Positions 1 to 6,729 are shown, counted from the first letter of the stretch. The stretch: DNA of 7,848 nt from Deltaproteobacteria bacterium (GCA_012514925.1 JAAYZI010000030.1:1-7848); one strand, 5' to 3'. The notes: generated by a model from the letters alone, not told the origin. Made by a program: numbers and translations.

Positions 1-285
1 AAAAGGTGCGGGGCTACTCGGCGAGAAGGTGCGGGGCTAGTCAGTCGGAAAAAAGGTGCGGGGCTACTCGGCGAGAAGGTGCGGGGCTAGTCAGTCGGAA
101 AAAAGGTGCGGGGCTACTCGGCGAGAAAAAAGGTGCGGGGCTACTCGGCCGAATATGCATTCACTTTCTCCGGAGAAAGTGAAATGGAGAAAGCGCACAG
201 TAACCGAAAAAAAGGTGCGGGGCTACTCAGCCGAAAAAGGTGCGGGGCTACTCAGCCGAAAAAAGGTGCCGGGCTACTCAGCCGA
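1..285 (+). repeat. Tandem array of about nine ~25-nt GC-rich units
   Basis: Nine units share a core reading AAGGTGCGGGGCTA followed by CTC or GTC. They begin near 3, 26, 53, 76, 103, 130, 211, 236 and 262. The first part is a 50-nt two-unit repeat: 1-50 and 51-100 are identical, and 101-125 repeats its first half. Later units carry the variant ending CTCAGCCGAA, and the last has GGTGCC instead of GGTGCG. A palindromic module interrupts the array at about 152-197 and a second copy ends it. The array runs off the left edge, so its full length is unknown. Units abut with no unique spacers, so this is a minisatellite-like repeat and not a CRISPR. Several reading frames stay open only because the units lack stops. 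Confidence 0.9.
152..197 (+). repeat. Palindromic module, copy 1, with SD and ATG
   Basis: Positions 160-183 form a perfect 24-nt palindrome centred on CCGG at 170-173. Its right arm contains GGAG (172-175), followed eight bases later by an ATG (184). The same module recurs exactly 134 nt downstream at 286-331, with 41 of 46 positions identical by eye. In RNA the SD-like GGAG would pair with the CTCC of the left arm. The ATG here opens a 56-codon frame (184-354) that runs through later repeat units and is probably not a real gene. Confidence 0.8.
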
Positions 286-331
286 AATATGTATTCACTT
301 TCTCTGGAGAAAGTAAAATGGAGAAGGGGCA
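286..331 (+). repeat. Palindromic module, copy 2, with SD and ATG
   Basis: This is the diverged second copy of the module at 152-197. The palindrome is reduced to 8-nt arms at 297-304 and 307-314, with a mismatched TG centre. GGAG (306-309) and the ATG (318) keep the same 8-nt spacing as in copy 1. The repeat array stops here, and the ATG opens the hydrophobic 47-codon frame at 318-461. Confidence 0.75.
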
Positions 332-461
332 TAATTTTTTTGTTTTGGCTCTAATAATGTCGTGGGTTATATTTTCTGTTGGGATATCACCAATTTTACG
401 CATTATGTGTGTCGCTTTCTTCAGATTGGCGCATAACTTATCTAGGGCGACGGATGCTTAA
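318..461 (+). CDS. Possible 47-aa hydrophobic small protein (uncertain)
   Basis: The frame starts at an ATG with a well-placed GGAG eight bases upstream and ends at TAA. The product would be MEKGHN followed by a strongly hydrophobic stretch at about residues 7-37, which could span a membrane once with Gly and Pro near its middle, and then a short polar tail (residues 38-47, HNLSRATDA near its end). I recognise no family. The SD lies in the right arm of a hairpin-forming palindrome, so translation could be controlled by folding if the gene is real. Against it: it is short, its first codons are part of a repeated module, and the other copy of that module opens a frame reading through repeats. 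Chance is a fair explanation. Confidence 0.25.
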   Translation: MEKGHNFFVLALIMSWVIFSVGISPILRIMCVAFFRLAHNLSRATDA

Positions 462-591
462 AGTGTGCTTGTAACCCGCGCAGGCTAAGGGCATACGACC
501 TTAAGCTGATACCTCTTAAGCAGGAAGCTCCTCGGCCTAGAACGTCCGTATTAATCTAGACTGAAAGAGTTTTGTTTTAGATCGCGGGGGT
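462..591. other. Intergenic stretch with no recognised gene
   Basis: No RNA gene or terminator could be recognised. CTTAAG occurs at 500-505 and 515-520 within two similar phrases (ACCTTAAGC and ACCTCTTAAGC), and AGCTCCTCGGCC near 527-538 loosely resembles a unit of the left-hand array. Neither is enough for a functional call. Confidence 0.5.
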
Positions 592-601
592 GTGTTAATA
601 T
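572..601 (+). promoter_or_regulatory. Weak sigma70-like promoter candidate
   Basis: TTGTTT at 572-577 and TAATAT at 596-601 are separated by 18 bases. They match the -35 and -10 consensus at 3 of 6 and 4 of 6 positions. A start point just downstream would leave a leader of roughly 25 nt before the ATG at 634, which agrees with that start and not with the GTG at 592. The consensus match is poor and may be chance. Confidence 0.2.
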
Positions 602-633
602 TAAAACAGCCTGATTTCGCGATGGGGAGTGAG

Positions 634-2871
634 ATGACGCAGCTGCTTAATACAAGGGCGAAAAACCAGTTTATTAAAGACCATAACCTTGCAAAGGCAA
701 ATTTTGCACCCAGATCAGGTGTATCCGAAGAGTTGAGGCCAAGTAATGTTGAGAGCGCGGCAGAGGACTTCAAAAATCTCCTCTCTCAGCTTGGACCTCT
801 TGCACGAGAACATCATACAGACCATCCGGACGAAATGGTCAGCAGTGACTGGGAAGATTCGTGGCCTCCTCGAGGGCAAGGGGACGTAGATGGCATGATC
901 TCAGGTGTCGCTCGCGGTGCAATTGGTAAGTTAACCTTTCACGACAATAAACTCACCCTTACCTGTAGAGATTACTGTCTTCCCAGCAAAGCTGGAGTGA
1001 TTGAGATTGGACTCCAGGATGGCCTTTCAGACGCGCAGAAACATAGACTTACGGAAGTGATTTGGAATAATCGTGGGAATGCCGCTACCCAGATTGTGGA
1101 AGTGCTGCGCGAGATTGCATGGAACATCAACGGAAATATGAATAAGCCCGACCTCACTGGGCTGGTTGTTAAAAATCTAACCATCAAAGGGTCTAGTGGA
1201 AAGTTACGTGAGATGTCAGGTGTGGCTCTCGATCTGACCGGAGCAAAGTTTGAAAATGTGAATTTGATTAACTTACACCTGGGAGGTGCCGAAATTGACC
1301 GTGCCACGTTTAAAGGGTGTAGAATCAGGAATTGCCGCTTTGATGGGGCTGATTTTAGTGGCAGCACTGCCGAGGATACTTCTTTTAAAGGATGCATTTT
1401 CCACAATGCCAATTTGGCGGGTTTTGTAAAAAGTGGCAGAGAGACGATTTGGTTTAAAAAAAATGATATTCAAGGCGCCAAAGTATGGGGCAGTTTTATC
1501 GAAGAGGGTCTAAGAGAGGCGTTAGATAGGGGCAGTAGGAGACGAGTTTTGAACCAGTTTGGCGGCACTGTTTTTGATGAAAGCACGCGGTTTAGTAAAG
1601 GAGAGTCCGATAACACAGAACATGAATTACGTAAGGCGCTTAACGAACTTAATGTGATAACCAGAGGTCGCAGCAGACCCGTGCTTTCTCCGGATGATTT
1701 CGCGCGTGAGGTAAAACTTTCAGGGCTTATCACTAGCGAATATGAATTAAATGAACATGGCACAGTGCTTTTGGTAAGTATCCCGGGGAAGGATGGACAG
1801 ATAATAGGACAGGTGCACTTCTGCATAGACCGACCTGACGGAATGGTAGAAGTTCTTTATGCAACTTCTGAGAATTTACGTAAAGTTTTTTACAACGAGG
1901 TAGAAGAAGAGCGAAAGCGAGGTTTAAAGCCATTTGAGGCAATGGCAAGACTTCGTTCGGTCAGTTCTTATAAAGGAACGGAGAAGTTTTTGGATCCTGA
2001 TGAGGAAACTGCCAAGGAAGGATCTAGCCCCATACCAAATCCTGGAGAGGCCAGGCGAGATATCAAGTGGGACGTGATAACAAACTCAAGACAGCATGAA
2101 AAGCTTGAACAACTTCACAAGAAGTTGTGGGAGGCCTTCACCCGGGCATACTACGATAGAAAGAAAAACATGAAAGGCATACGGGAATTTTTCCCAAACT
2201 TCTATGATAATCTGGATAAGGACTTTAATGACTTTAAAGACGCTTTTTATGTGTTGCCGGAGGATCAGAGGAATGCTCTAAGGGAACCCCTTTTCCTCCG
2301 CACAAAGAACGTGATGGAGAATGAGGTACTGGCCCCATGGAGGCGCTGTTTTGCGAATGCTTTACGGGAGGATTTGAATGGTATTAAGGAGGCTTTGGAT
2401 AAGTTAGCAAATACCTGTAGCGGAGGCAGTCTCCCTGCCATTGATTTTGTTGAAGGGGCCATGAATAGTTGTACAGGTGTGAGTAATAAGCTTCGCGACG
2501 TTACACTGTTAAAAATCTCCTACTTAGAAGAGGATGAGAAGAAGCGTCTTTCTAAACTCCAAAAGGACTGTAATGAACAGCAAGTTAACTTGCGAAGGTT
2601 ATTGGTAGACACTTATGTAAGCCTTGTTGAAGAAGATCTCAAAAACGCGCCGGATGCAAGCGGGAGCCTTAATCCTAATGCGTTGACAGAAGGCCAACAG
2701 ACAGTATTGAGTGCGTTTATAGATCGGGTGAATAAACTACCGGAGCCTTGGAAAGCCAGCGTAACCGAAAAGCTGAGGGAGAAAAATTTGGAAATAACAG
2801 GAAGTGTGTCTTCTGTGGGCCTGGTTGTTAGTGATTCCACCACCACCCCCTCTACTCCAACCCAGTCTTAA
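634..2871 (+). CDS. Unknown 745-aa protein with pentapeptide-like repeats
   Basis: I do not recognise this protein as a named family. The frame opens at a GTG at 592, but the ATG at 634 is preferred because GGGGAG (624-629) precedes it by four bases. No signal peptide or membrane segment is visible. Residues about 198-264 read as degenerate pentapeptide repeats (ALDLTGAKFENVNL, then GAEIDRATFKGC, CRFDGADFSG, TSFKGC and HNANLAGF), a pattern that folds as a right-handed beta helix. Residues about 350-420 look like a separate alpha/beta section (TVLLVSIPGKDG, GQVHFCIDRPDGMVEVLYA). From about 485 to 720 the protein is charged and mostly helical, with possible coiled coil near 630-670, and it ends in a Thr/Ser/Pro tail. 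By eye its DNA is more AT-rich than rlmB or scpA. It stands alone beside a repeat array and overlaps the end of the next, convergent gene by 20 nt. An accessory or host-interaction role is only a guess. Confidence 0.85.
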   Translation: MTQLLNTRAKNQFIKDHNLAKANFAPRSGVSEELRPSNVESAAEDFKNLLSQLGPLAREHHTDHPDEMVSSDWEDSWPPRGQGDVDGMISGVARGAIGKLTFHDNKLTLTCRDYCLPSKAGVIEIGLQDGLSDAQKHRLTEVIWNNRGNAATQIVEVLREIAWNINGNMNKPDLTGLVVKNLTIKGSSGKLREMSGVALDLTGAKFENVNLINLHLGGAEIDRATFKGCRIRNCRFDGADFSGSTAEDTSFKGCIFHNANLAGFVKSGRETIWFKKNDIQGAKVWGSFIEEGLREALDRGSRRRVLNQFGGTVFDESTRFSKGESDNTEHELRKALNELNVITRGRSRPVLSPDDFAREVKLSGLITSEYELNEHGTVLLVSIPGKDGQIIGQVHFCIDRPDGMVEVLYATSENLRKVFYNEVEEERKRGLKPFEAMARLRSVSSYKGTEKFLDPDEETAKEGSSPIPNPGEARRDIKWDVITNSRQHEKLEQLHKKLWEAFTRAYYDRKKNMKGIREFFPNFYDNLDKDFNDFKDAFYVLPEDQRNALREPLFLRTKNVMENEVLAPWRRCFANALREDLNGIKEALDKLANTCSGGSLPAIDFVEGAMNSCTGVSNKLRDVTLLKISYLEEDEKKRLSKLQKDCNEQQVNLRRLLVDTYVSLVEEDLKNAPDASGSLNPNALTEGQQTVLSAFIDRVNKLPEPWKASVTEKLREKNLEITGSVSSVGLVVSDSTTTPSTPTQS

Positions 2872-3916
2872 GCAGCAGCCAGCGCCGCTCGCTGGGGAGG
2901 CCGCTTCGGGGATTACTTCCAAACTGTACCCAGCTGCGGGTCATAAAGATAAAGCGAAAAGTTCCGTCGGCGGCGGCGGCGTCTGGGGGCGGGTGGGGGT
3001 CGCGCGCGCCTTTACGGACGGCGTTTTCTAGCGCGGTGTCGAAGTGGGTGCTGCCGGAGCGTTGCTCGACTGTGACCCGCATTAAATCTCCGCTTGGCGA
3101 TAGCACTGCGCGTACTACCGTAAAGTCCTTGGCTTGATTAATATCCTGCGCGCTTAAGGCGCTCCAGCCCTCAAGCTTAATCTGATAAAACACCTGCGTA
3201 GCTACGCGCCTTACAAACACCGCAAACTTTTCGGCTTTGGCGTTTAGCAGCGTGATATCCCCGTCTGGTAAATTTGGAAGATAATCCGCAAGCCCATTTA
3301 TCCCCAGAAATTGTGCCCCACTTCCCGGTGCACGCGAAAAGGGGCGCGGATTGGGAGAGCCGCTTCGTGACCACGAAGCCACTGCCGTCGTCGCCGCCGC
3401 CGTACTACGCCGACTCTCCCGCATCGCGTCGCGAAGTGTCTGCTGGTCGAGTGCTAGGTTAAGTGGGCCTGACCTTGAGATCTGCTGCGGCTTGGAGCTT
3501 GCTACTTGTGTTCCCGGCTGTTCAGTGTGCGTTTGCTCAGTCCCTTTGCCAAGCACCGGACCAGCCTCCATGCCGTCTCCGCGTCGGACTTGCTCTTTTG
3601 TGGCTGCGTAGTCCCGGTCTGAAAGTAAATGCGTTGGTTTGGTAGGTACGGCTTCACTTTGGTCCGGTGGAGATACAAGCTGCTTCTCAGCAGGAGGGGC
3701 AACCTGCTCTTCTTCTGGTTTTTCAAGGAGCTGTTTTTGCATAAGCTTGCTAAGCGACGCTGGAGGCGCGACAAAATCGACCATCATCACATTAGGCAGG
3801 GAAGAGGAGGATTTTGGCTTATAGAGTAACGCCGCCACTATGGCTACGTGCAGCGTAAGGGAGAGAGCAATCCCCAATATCATGTAATCATTTGGGGTTG
3901 TTGTTTTAGTCTGCAC
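2852..3916 (-). CDS. TonB/TolA-family energy-transducing envelope protein
   Basis: TonB-family proteins couple the inner-membrane proton gradient, through ExbB/ExbD- or TolQ/TolR-type motors, to outer-membrane transport or stability. Residues 13-32 form one N-terminal membrane anchor containing the S-x3-H pattern (Ser19, His23) typical of TonB and TolA. Next comes VDFVAPP, then a Pro/Glu/Gln-rich linker (about 55-150) expected to cross the periplasm. The C-terminal TonB-like domain (about 235-327) includes SPSGDLMRVTVEQRSGS, an AVRKGARDPHPPP element and FRFIF. The segment at 209-225 (LADYLPNLPDGDITLLN) resembles deltaproteobacterial family members. The start is a GTG with GGAG ten bases upstream; an ATG at codon 12 would cut into the anchor. 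About 27 residues follow the usual domain end and overlap the convergent gene. No exbB or exbD partner is in the window, so the cargo is unknown. Confidence 0.85.
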   Translation of the reverse strand: MQTKTTTPNDYMILGIALSLTLHVAIVAALLYKPKSSSSLPNVMMVDFVAPPASLSKLMQKQLLEKPEEEQVAPPAEKQLVSPPDQSEAVPTKPTHLLSDRDYAATKEQVRRGDGMEAGPVLGKGTEQTHTEQPGTQVASSKPQQISRSGPLNLALDQQTLRDAMRESRRSTAAATTAVASWSRSGSPNPRPFSRAPGSGAQFLGINGLADYLPNLPDGDITLLNAKAEKFAVFVRRVATQVFYQIKLEGWSALSAQDINQAKDFTVVRAVLSPSGDLMRVTVEQRSGSTHFDTALENAVRKGARDPHPPPDAAAADGTFRFIFMTRSWVQFGSNPRSGLPSERRWLLLKTGLE

Positions 3917-4021
3917 AGGTGGATTGCTCCAAAAAATACTTTAGGTTACTCTAACATGGTGAAGTCGCTAGGCGCTAGGATGGAGCAGGGGATCTTTTGG
4001 ATACTATAAGGGTAAAGTTTT
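3917..4021. promoter_or_regulatory. Divergent intergenic region between TonB-like gene and tatA
   Basis: About 105 nt separate two divergent starts, so promoters in both directions are expected here. ATACTATAAG at 4001-4010 could supply a -10 element for tatA, but no good -35 precedes it. CGCTAGG occurs twice in tandem at 3966-3979. AAGGG at 4008-4012 serves as the tatA SD. Confidence 0.35.
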
Positions 4022-4219
4022 ATGCCATTTTTAGGCAATATCGGACCGTTGGAACTTCTCGTAATTCTTCTGGTGGTGCTCCTTCTTTTTGGGCGCAGGC
4101 TGCCTGAGCTTGGCACCGGCCTTGGTAAAGCTATCAGCAACTTTCGGCACTCGTACAAAGAAGCCAGTAACCAGCCCACCGTTTCAGATAATAGTAAGAA
4201 AGAGGTTGATTCGAAGTAG
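4022..4219 (+). CDS. tatA: Sec-independent translocase subunit TatA/E
   Basis: TatA multimerises in the inner membrane to form the passage through which folded twin-arginine substrates move after TatBC recognition. The 65-aa product fits the family: a short N-terminus with GPLELLVILLVVLLLFG as the membrane helix (about residues 8-24), the FG hinge, then the amphipathic helix RRLPELGTGLGKAISNFRHS, and a polar lysine-rich tail. It is at the short end for TatA and much shorter than most TatB proteins, so TatA/E is the better call. The ATG is preceded by AAGGG nine bases upstream. No tatB or tatC lies nearby, as is common for dispersed tatA genes. It converges on the DUF3426 gene with about 40 nt between them and no clear terminator. 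Confidence 0.93.
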   Translation: MPFLGNIGPLELLVILLVVLLLFGRRLPELGTGLGKAISNFRHSYKEASNQPTVSDNSKKEVDSK

Positions 4220-4260
4220 CGCTTAAAACGAGTTTAAAAATCTTAAGAATAGGCGATTTA

Positions 4261-5382
4261 TTATTCTGCCCCTTGTTTCTTTCTCACCGAATACACGCGC
4301 GCGGTGTAATAGTGCGCCTCTTCTCCCTCCTCAAAGGGCAGGGCGATAGCGAAGTCGCTGGTTTCATCTGATTTTAACTCGAAGCGTTTGGCGGGTGGGC
4401 GGGATTGTAGCTCATCAATTAAAGCCAAAGAGAGGGATTTGACGCGGGTGTTAGCCATGGTCGAACCGGCATGCACCTTTAGGGAAGAGAGCCTCTTGCC
4501 TGACTTGTCGAAGGTCAGGGCTTCTAGCTGCACCTCCTCAAAGTCCTCTTTAGAGCGGTTTTCAAGAGTTCCTGAAATTAGGCGCACACTTTCGCCATCT
4601 TCTAAGTCGACTTTGCGCTGCTTTAGTCCGCTGATAAATAAGCCTTCCGGAGCAACGCGCTCTCCGTTTGGGACGATAAGCCTGGAAATCCAAGCGGCAC
4701 TTTGCGGGCTAGATTCAAGTAGCTGCCCCAATCCCCACAGCACCATTAAAAAAAGCACAATCGGAGCGGTCAGCATCAGGCAGCCTTTCCAGACTGCGGG
4801 GCGCTGGTGCAGTAATGCCTGCCAGGCGATCTGCGCCGGAAGTTTTGCAAGCGCTTTGTCGGGGGCGGGATCGGTATCGTCACGGTAGTTAAACTGCATC
4901 TCTTTCTCGCGATTGCTTCCCTCAAGCTGAATTGCGGCCCAGGAATCATCTTCAATAGGATTAGGAAATTGGTTTGTGGCCGAAAAATCAAGCTCCATCT
5001 GCGAGGAGGTTGGTTTATTGTTTTTTTCGCGCGCGGTTTCCGCTCGGACGTTTTCGTGTGGGGCGCTGATCGGGCGTTTCATATCGAAGGTTCGGGGCAC
5101 CTCCAAGCTGAGCTGTGAATTTTCTTTGGGGGAGGGGTCAGAGCCGAGCGTCCAGCTTTCTTCATCCGGTTCCGCCTCATCCGTCCAAGGATCGATCTCA
5201 AAATCTAAGCTCTCATGTTTGGTGGTAGGGTCTGTTTTGGCCGGAGTTACTTTGCAAAGGCTCTCTTCTTTGCTGAAGATATGATCACAGCGTGAACAGT
5301 GAAAGCGCGGGAACTCAATGCCATCCAAGGACTCCGAAGGCAGGGCGAACTTGGAGCGGCAGGATGGGCACTTAATTACCAT
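4261..5382 (-). CDS. MJ0042 zinc-ribbon / DUF3426 single-pass membrane protein
   Basis: The 373-aa product begins with an MJ0042-type zinc ribbon: MVIKCPSC, then HCSRCDHIF, placing the presumed zinc ligands at Cys5, Cys8, Cys29 and Cys32. A long acidic low-complexity linker follows (about 40-180). One membrane helix spans about 199-219 (GCLMLTAPIVLFLMVLWGLG). The C-terminal part (about 230-365, with ISGTLENRS and LEALTFDKSGKRL) matches the DUF3426 pattern and would be outside the cytoplasm. This layout is common in proteobacteria; its function is not established. The ATG at 5382 was chosen because zinc ribbons of this class start at that Met, although no good SD precedes it. In-frame ATGs also lie at 5409, 5460 and 5640; 5460 has a weak AAGAG upstream. 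The extra residues they would add resemble nothing I know. Confidence 0.87.
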   Translation of the reverse strand: MVIKCPSCRSKFALPSESLDGIEFPRFHCSRCDHIFSKEESLCKVTPAKTDPTTKHESLDFEIDPWTDEAEPDEESWTLGSDPSPKENSQLSLEVPRTFDMKRPISAPHENVRAETAREKNNKPTSSQMELDFSATNQFPNPIEDDSWAAIQLEGSNREKEMQFNYRDDTDPAPDKALAKLPAQIAWQALLHQRPAVWKGCLMLTAPIVLFLMVLWGLGQLLESSPQSAAWISRLIVPNGERVAPEGLFISGLKQRKVDLEDGESVRLISGTLENRSKEDFEEVQLEALTFDKSGKRLSSLKVHAGSTMANTRVKSLSLALIDELQSRPPAKRFELKSDETSDFAIALPFEEGEEAHYYTARVYSVRKKQGAE

Positions 5383-5808
5383 AAAATCTGTTTGGTTTTT
5401 TGGTTGCATGGGATGGTCGCCGTTTTCTTTCGGAAATCCGTTAGTTGCTATTTTGGCCATGGTATTACTACTCTTAGTTTGTACGGTTTGAAAGTCTCCG
5501 AATCTGCAAAAATCCTGCGTGGCATGGCAGTTGCCGGGGGTAACGTCAGTCAGAGATGCACCACCAAGTACCTTAGAATAACAAAGCCTTTGATGCCATA
5601 CTAAAACTACCGGTAACAGGGGGTGACCACTTTTTTTCATGATAATCGCACTGGTAACAGATTGTAATCTCCTAACTTAATATTCATGTGAATGGATACA
5701 AACTTGTAAGGGCACCTACTAGCTAGGGTTATTTTAGGCACTTGTGGTAACTATTAGGGGGTGAGGGCTTAGACAATACTTAAAGGAATATTTGGAGAAT
5801 ACGCAGAT
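5383..5808. other. Divergent intergenic region left of rlmB
   Basis: About 425 nt separate the preferred DUF3426 start from rlmB. The DUF3426 frame stays open leftward to an ATG at 5640, so part of this may be coding if a longer start is used. It holds one copy of a 37-nt inverted repeat (5656-5692). GGAG at 5794-5797, 11 bases before the rlmB ATG, is that gene's likely SD. I see no convincing -35/-10 pair, RNA gene or terminator. Confidence 0.5.
5656..5692 (-). repeat. 37-nt inverted repeat, left copy
   Basis: Read on the - strand, this segment matches 6640-6676 read on the + strand at 35 of 37 positions, including an unbroken 22-nt block (5671-5692). Similarity ends abruptly at the rlmB side and fades over a few bases on the other side. 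In its reading direction it contains AGGAGATTACAAT and ends 15 nt before the ATG at 5640 that opens the extended DUF3426 frame. Confidence 0.92.
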
Positions 5809-6624
5809 ATGCCGCAGAAAAAAATCCGTGGGGGGAAGGTGGCCTCACGTGGCTCGCATAAAAAAGCTCCAAAGCCGCTGCTAATCGGGCGGCGCGCGCT
5901 GCGGGAGGTGCTGCGTCATGCCCCCGGGCGGATCGAGCGAGTGTGTGTGGCAGAGGGTAAAGGTGACAGGTCCGGCTCTTTCCAGGAGATTATGGATGAG
6001 GTGAAGCGCTTAGGGATTGATTACGTCCGGCTTTCTGCGGAAGAGCTTGATGCTATGGCAGGTGGCGCATCTCATCAGGGTTTTGTGGCTGAACTTGGCG
6101 AACGTCCCGGGCTTGATTTAAAAGGTTTTTTAGAGAAACGTGGAAGATCAGACCGCAGTGTGGTAGTGATGCTGGATTCGGTTTTTGATCCCCAAAATCT
6201 AGGCGCGATTTTAAGGGCGGCTGAGTGTTTTGGCGCAGATGCGGTTCTGTGGTCGTGGAATAGGGGCTGCGGATGGGTTAGCCCCGCCGCGGTTAAGGCA
6301 TCGGCCGGTGCCTCTGAGCTTGTCACCTGGGTGCGAATTAGCAACCTTGTGGAATCACTAAAGAAACTTAAATCTGCGGGGTATTGGGCTGTAGCTGCGG
6401 ATGCCACTTACGGAGCTCAAGACCTGCGTGATTTTACGTTTCCTGAGAAAACGGTGCTGGTGGTTGGGTCTGAGGGCGCGGGGCTTAGCCCTCTGCTTTT
6501 AAAAGAGTGTGATTTTAAGGTTAAGATACCAATGTTTGGAAAAATTGAGTCGCTGAATGTGTCTCAGGCTACCGCTATCTTTTTGTTCGCGTATGGACAA
6601 ACAGGAGTACTTAAAGTAGCTTAA
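5809..6624 (+). CDS. rlmB: 23S rRNA 2'-O-ribose methyltransferase, RlmB (SpoU/TrmH family)
   Basis: RlmB uses S-adenosylmethionine to methylate the ribose of a conserved 23S rRNA guanosine (G2251 in E. coli). After a basic N-terminal tail (about 1-22), the RNA-binding domain starts at LLIGRRALREVL and includes the diagnostic ASHQGFVAE (87-95). The catalytic knotted domain has all three SpoU motifs: motif 1, MLDSVFDPQNLGAILRAAE, with Asn130 and the conserved Arg136; motif 2, VVGSEGAG (218-225); and motif 3, IPMFGKIESLNVSQA, with Asn250. The 271-aa length is slightly above E. coli RlmB because of the basic tail. GGAG lies 11 bases before the ATG. The closely related TrmH-type enzymes are the main alternative, but the HQG motif favours RlmB. 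The gene is bracketed by a 37-nt inverted repeat. Confidence 0.93.
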   Translation: MPQKKIRGGKVASRGSHKKAPKPLLIGRRALREVLRHAPGRIERVCVAEGKGDRSGSFQEIMDEVKRLGIDYVRLSAEELDAMAGGASHQGFVAELGERPGLDLKGFLEKRGRSDRSVVVMLDSVFDPQNLGAILRAAECFGADAVLWSWNRGCGWVSPAAVKASAGASELVTWVRISNLVESLKKLKSAGYWAVAADATYGAQDLRDFTFPEKTVLVVGSEGAGLSPLLLKECDFKVKIPMFGKIESLNVSQATAIFLFAYGQTGVLKVA

Positions 6625-6629
6625 AGTTT

Positions 6630-6639
6630 CGGGCGCCCG
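6630..6639. repeat. 10-bp GC palindrome after rlmB
   Basis: CGGGCGCCCG is a perfect palindrome five bases past the rlmB stop and directly against the right 37-nt repeat. It leaves almost no loop and no T-run follows, so it is not a convincing terminator. Confidence 0.6.
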
Positions 6640-6676
6640 TTCACATGAATATTAAGTTAGGGGATTACAATGTGTT
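6640..6676 (+). repeat. 37-nt inverted repeat, right copy
   Basis: This is the partner of 5656-5692 in opposite orientation, with mismatches only at 6662 and 6672. It lies between rlmB and scpA and reads toward scpA. Within it AGGGG (6660-6663 plus neighbours) is followed six bases later by an ATG at 6670, whose frame is Cys-Cys and then TAG TGA. The left copy has ATC where this copy has ATG. Confidence 0.92.
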
Positions 6677-6729
6677 GCTAGTGAATTTTGTTTAATCAAT
6701 TCCATGCGTGGGCGGTTACAAGTTTTGAA

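Noticed and set aside
1..285. CRISPR-like array
   Set aside because: The ~25-nt units abut directly with no unique spacers of uniform length, and there are no cas genes.
56..354. Overlapping small proteins reading through the repeats (RGYSA / GAGLLSRK peptides)
   Set aside because: All are low-complexity translations of the same repeat units in several frames, which stay open because the unit has no stop.
592..633. GTG start giving a 759-aa version of the large + strand protein
   Set aside because: The G-run lies only one base before the GTG, while the ATG at 634 has GGGGAG at a usable distance.
972..1826. Minus-strand frames opposite the 745-aa gene
   Set aside because: The + strand frame is long, has a plausible SD and contains pentapeptide-like repeats; the antisense frames have none of these.
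3351..3829. Several 60-90 codon frames across the TonB-like gene
   Set aside because: They are antisense or shifted readings of the Pro/Ala-rich TonB linker region.
4220..4260. Bidirectional terminator between tatA and the DUF3426 gene
   Set aside because: Only weak AT-only pairings (TTAAA/TTTAA) are present, with no GC-rich stem.
4388..4888. 166-codon + strand frame
   Set aside because: It lies opposite the zinc-ribbon/DUF3426 gene, which has clear domains; its translation has no recognisable features.
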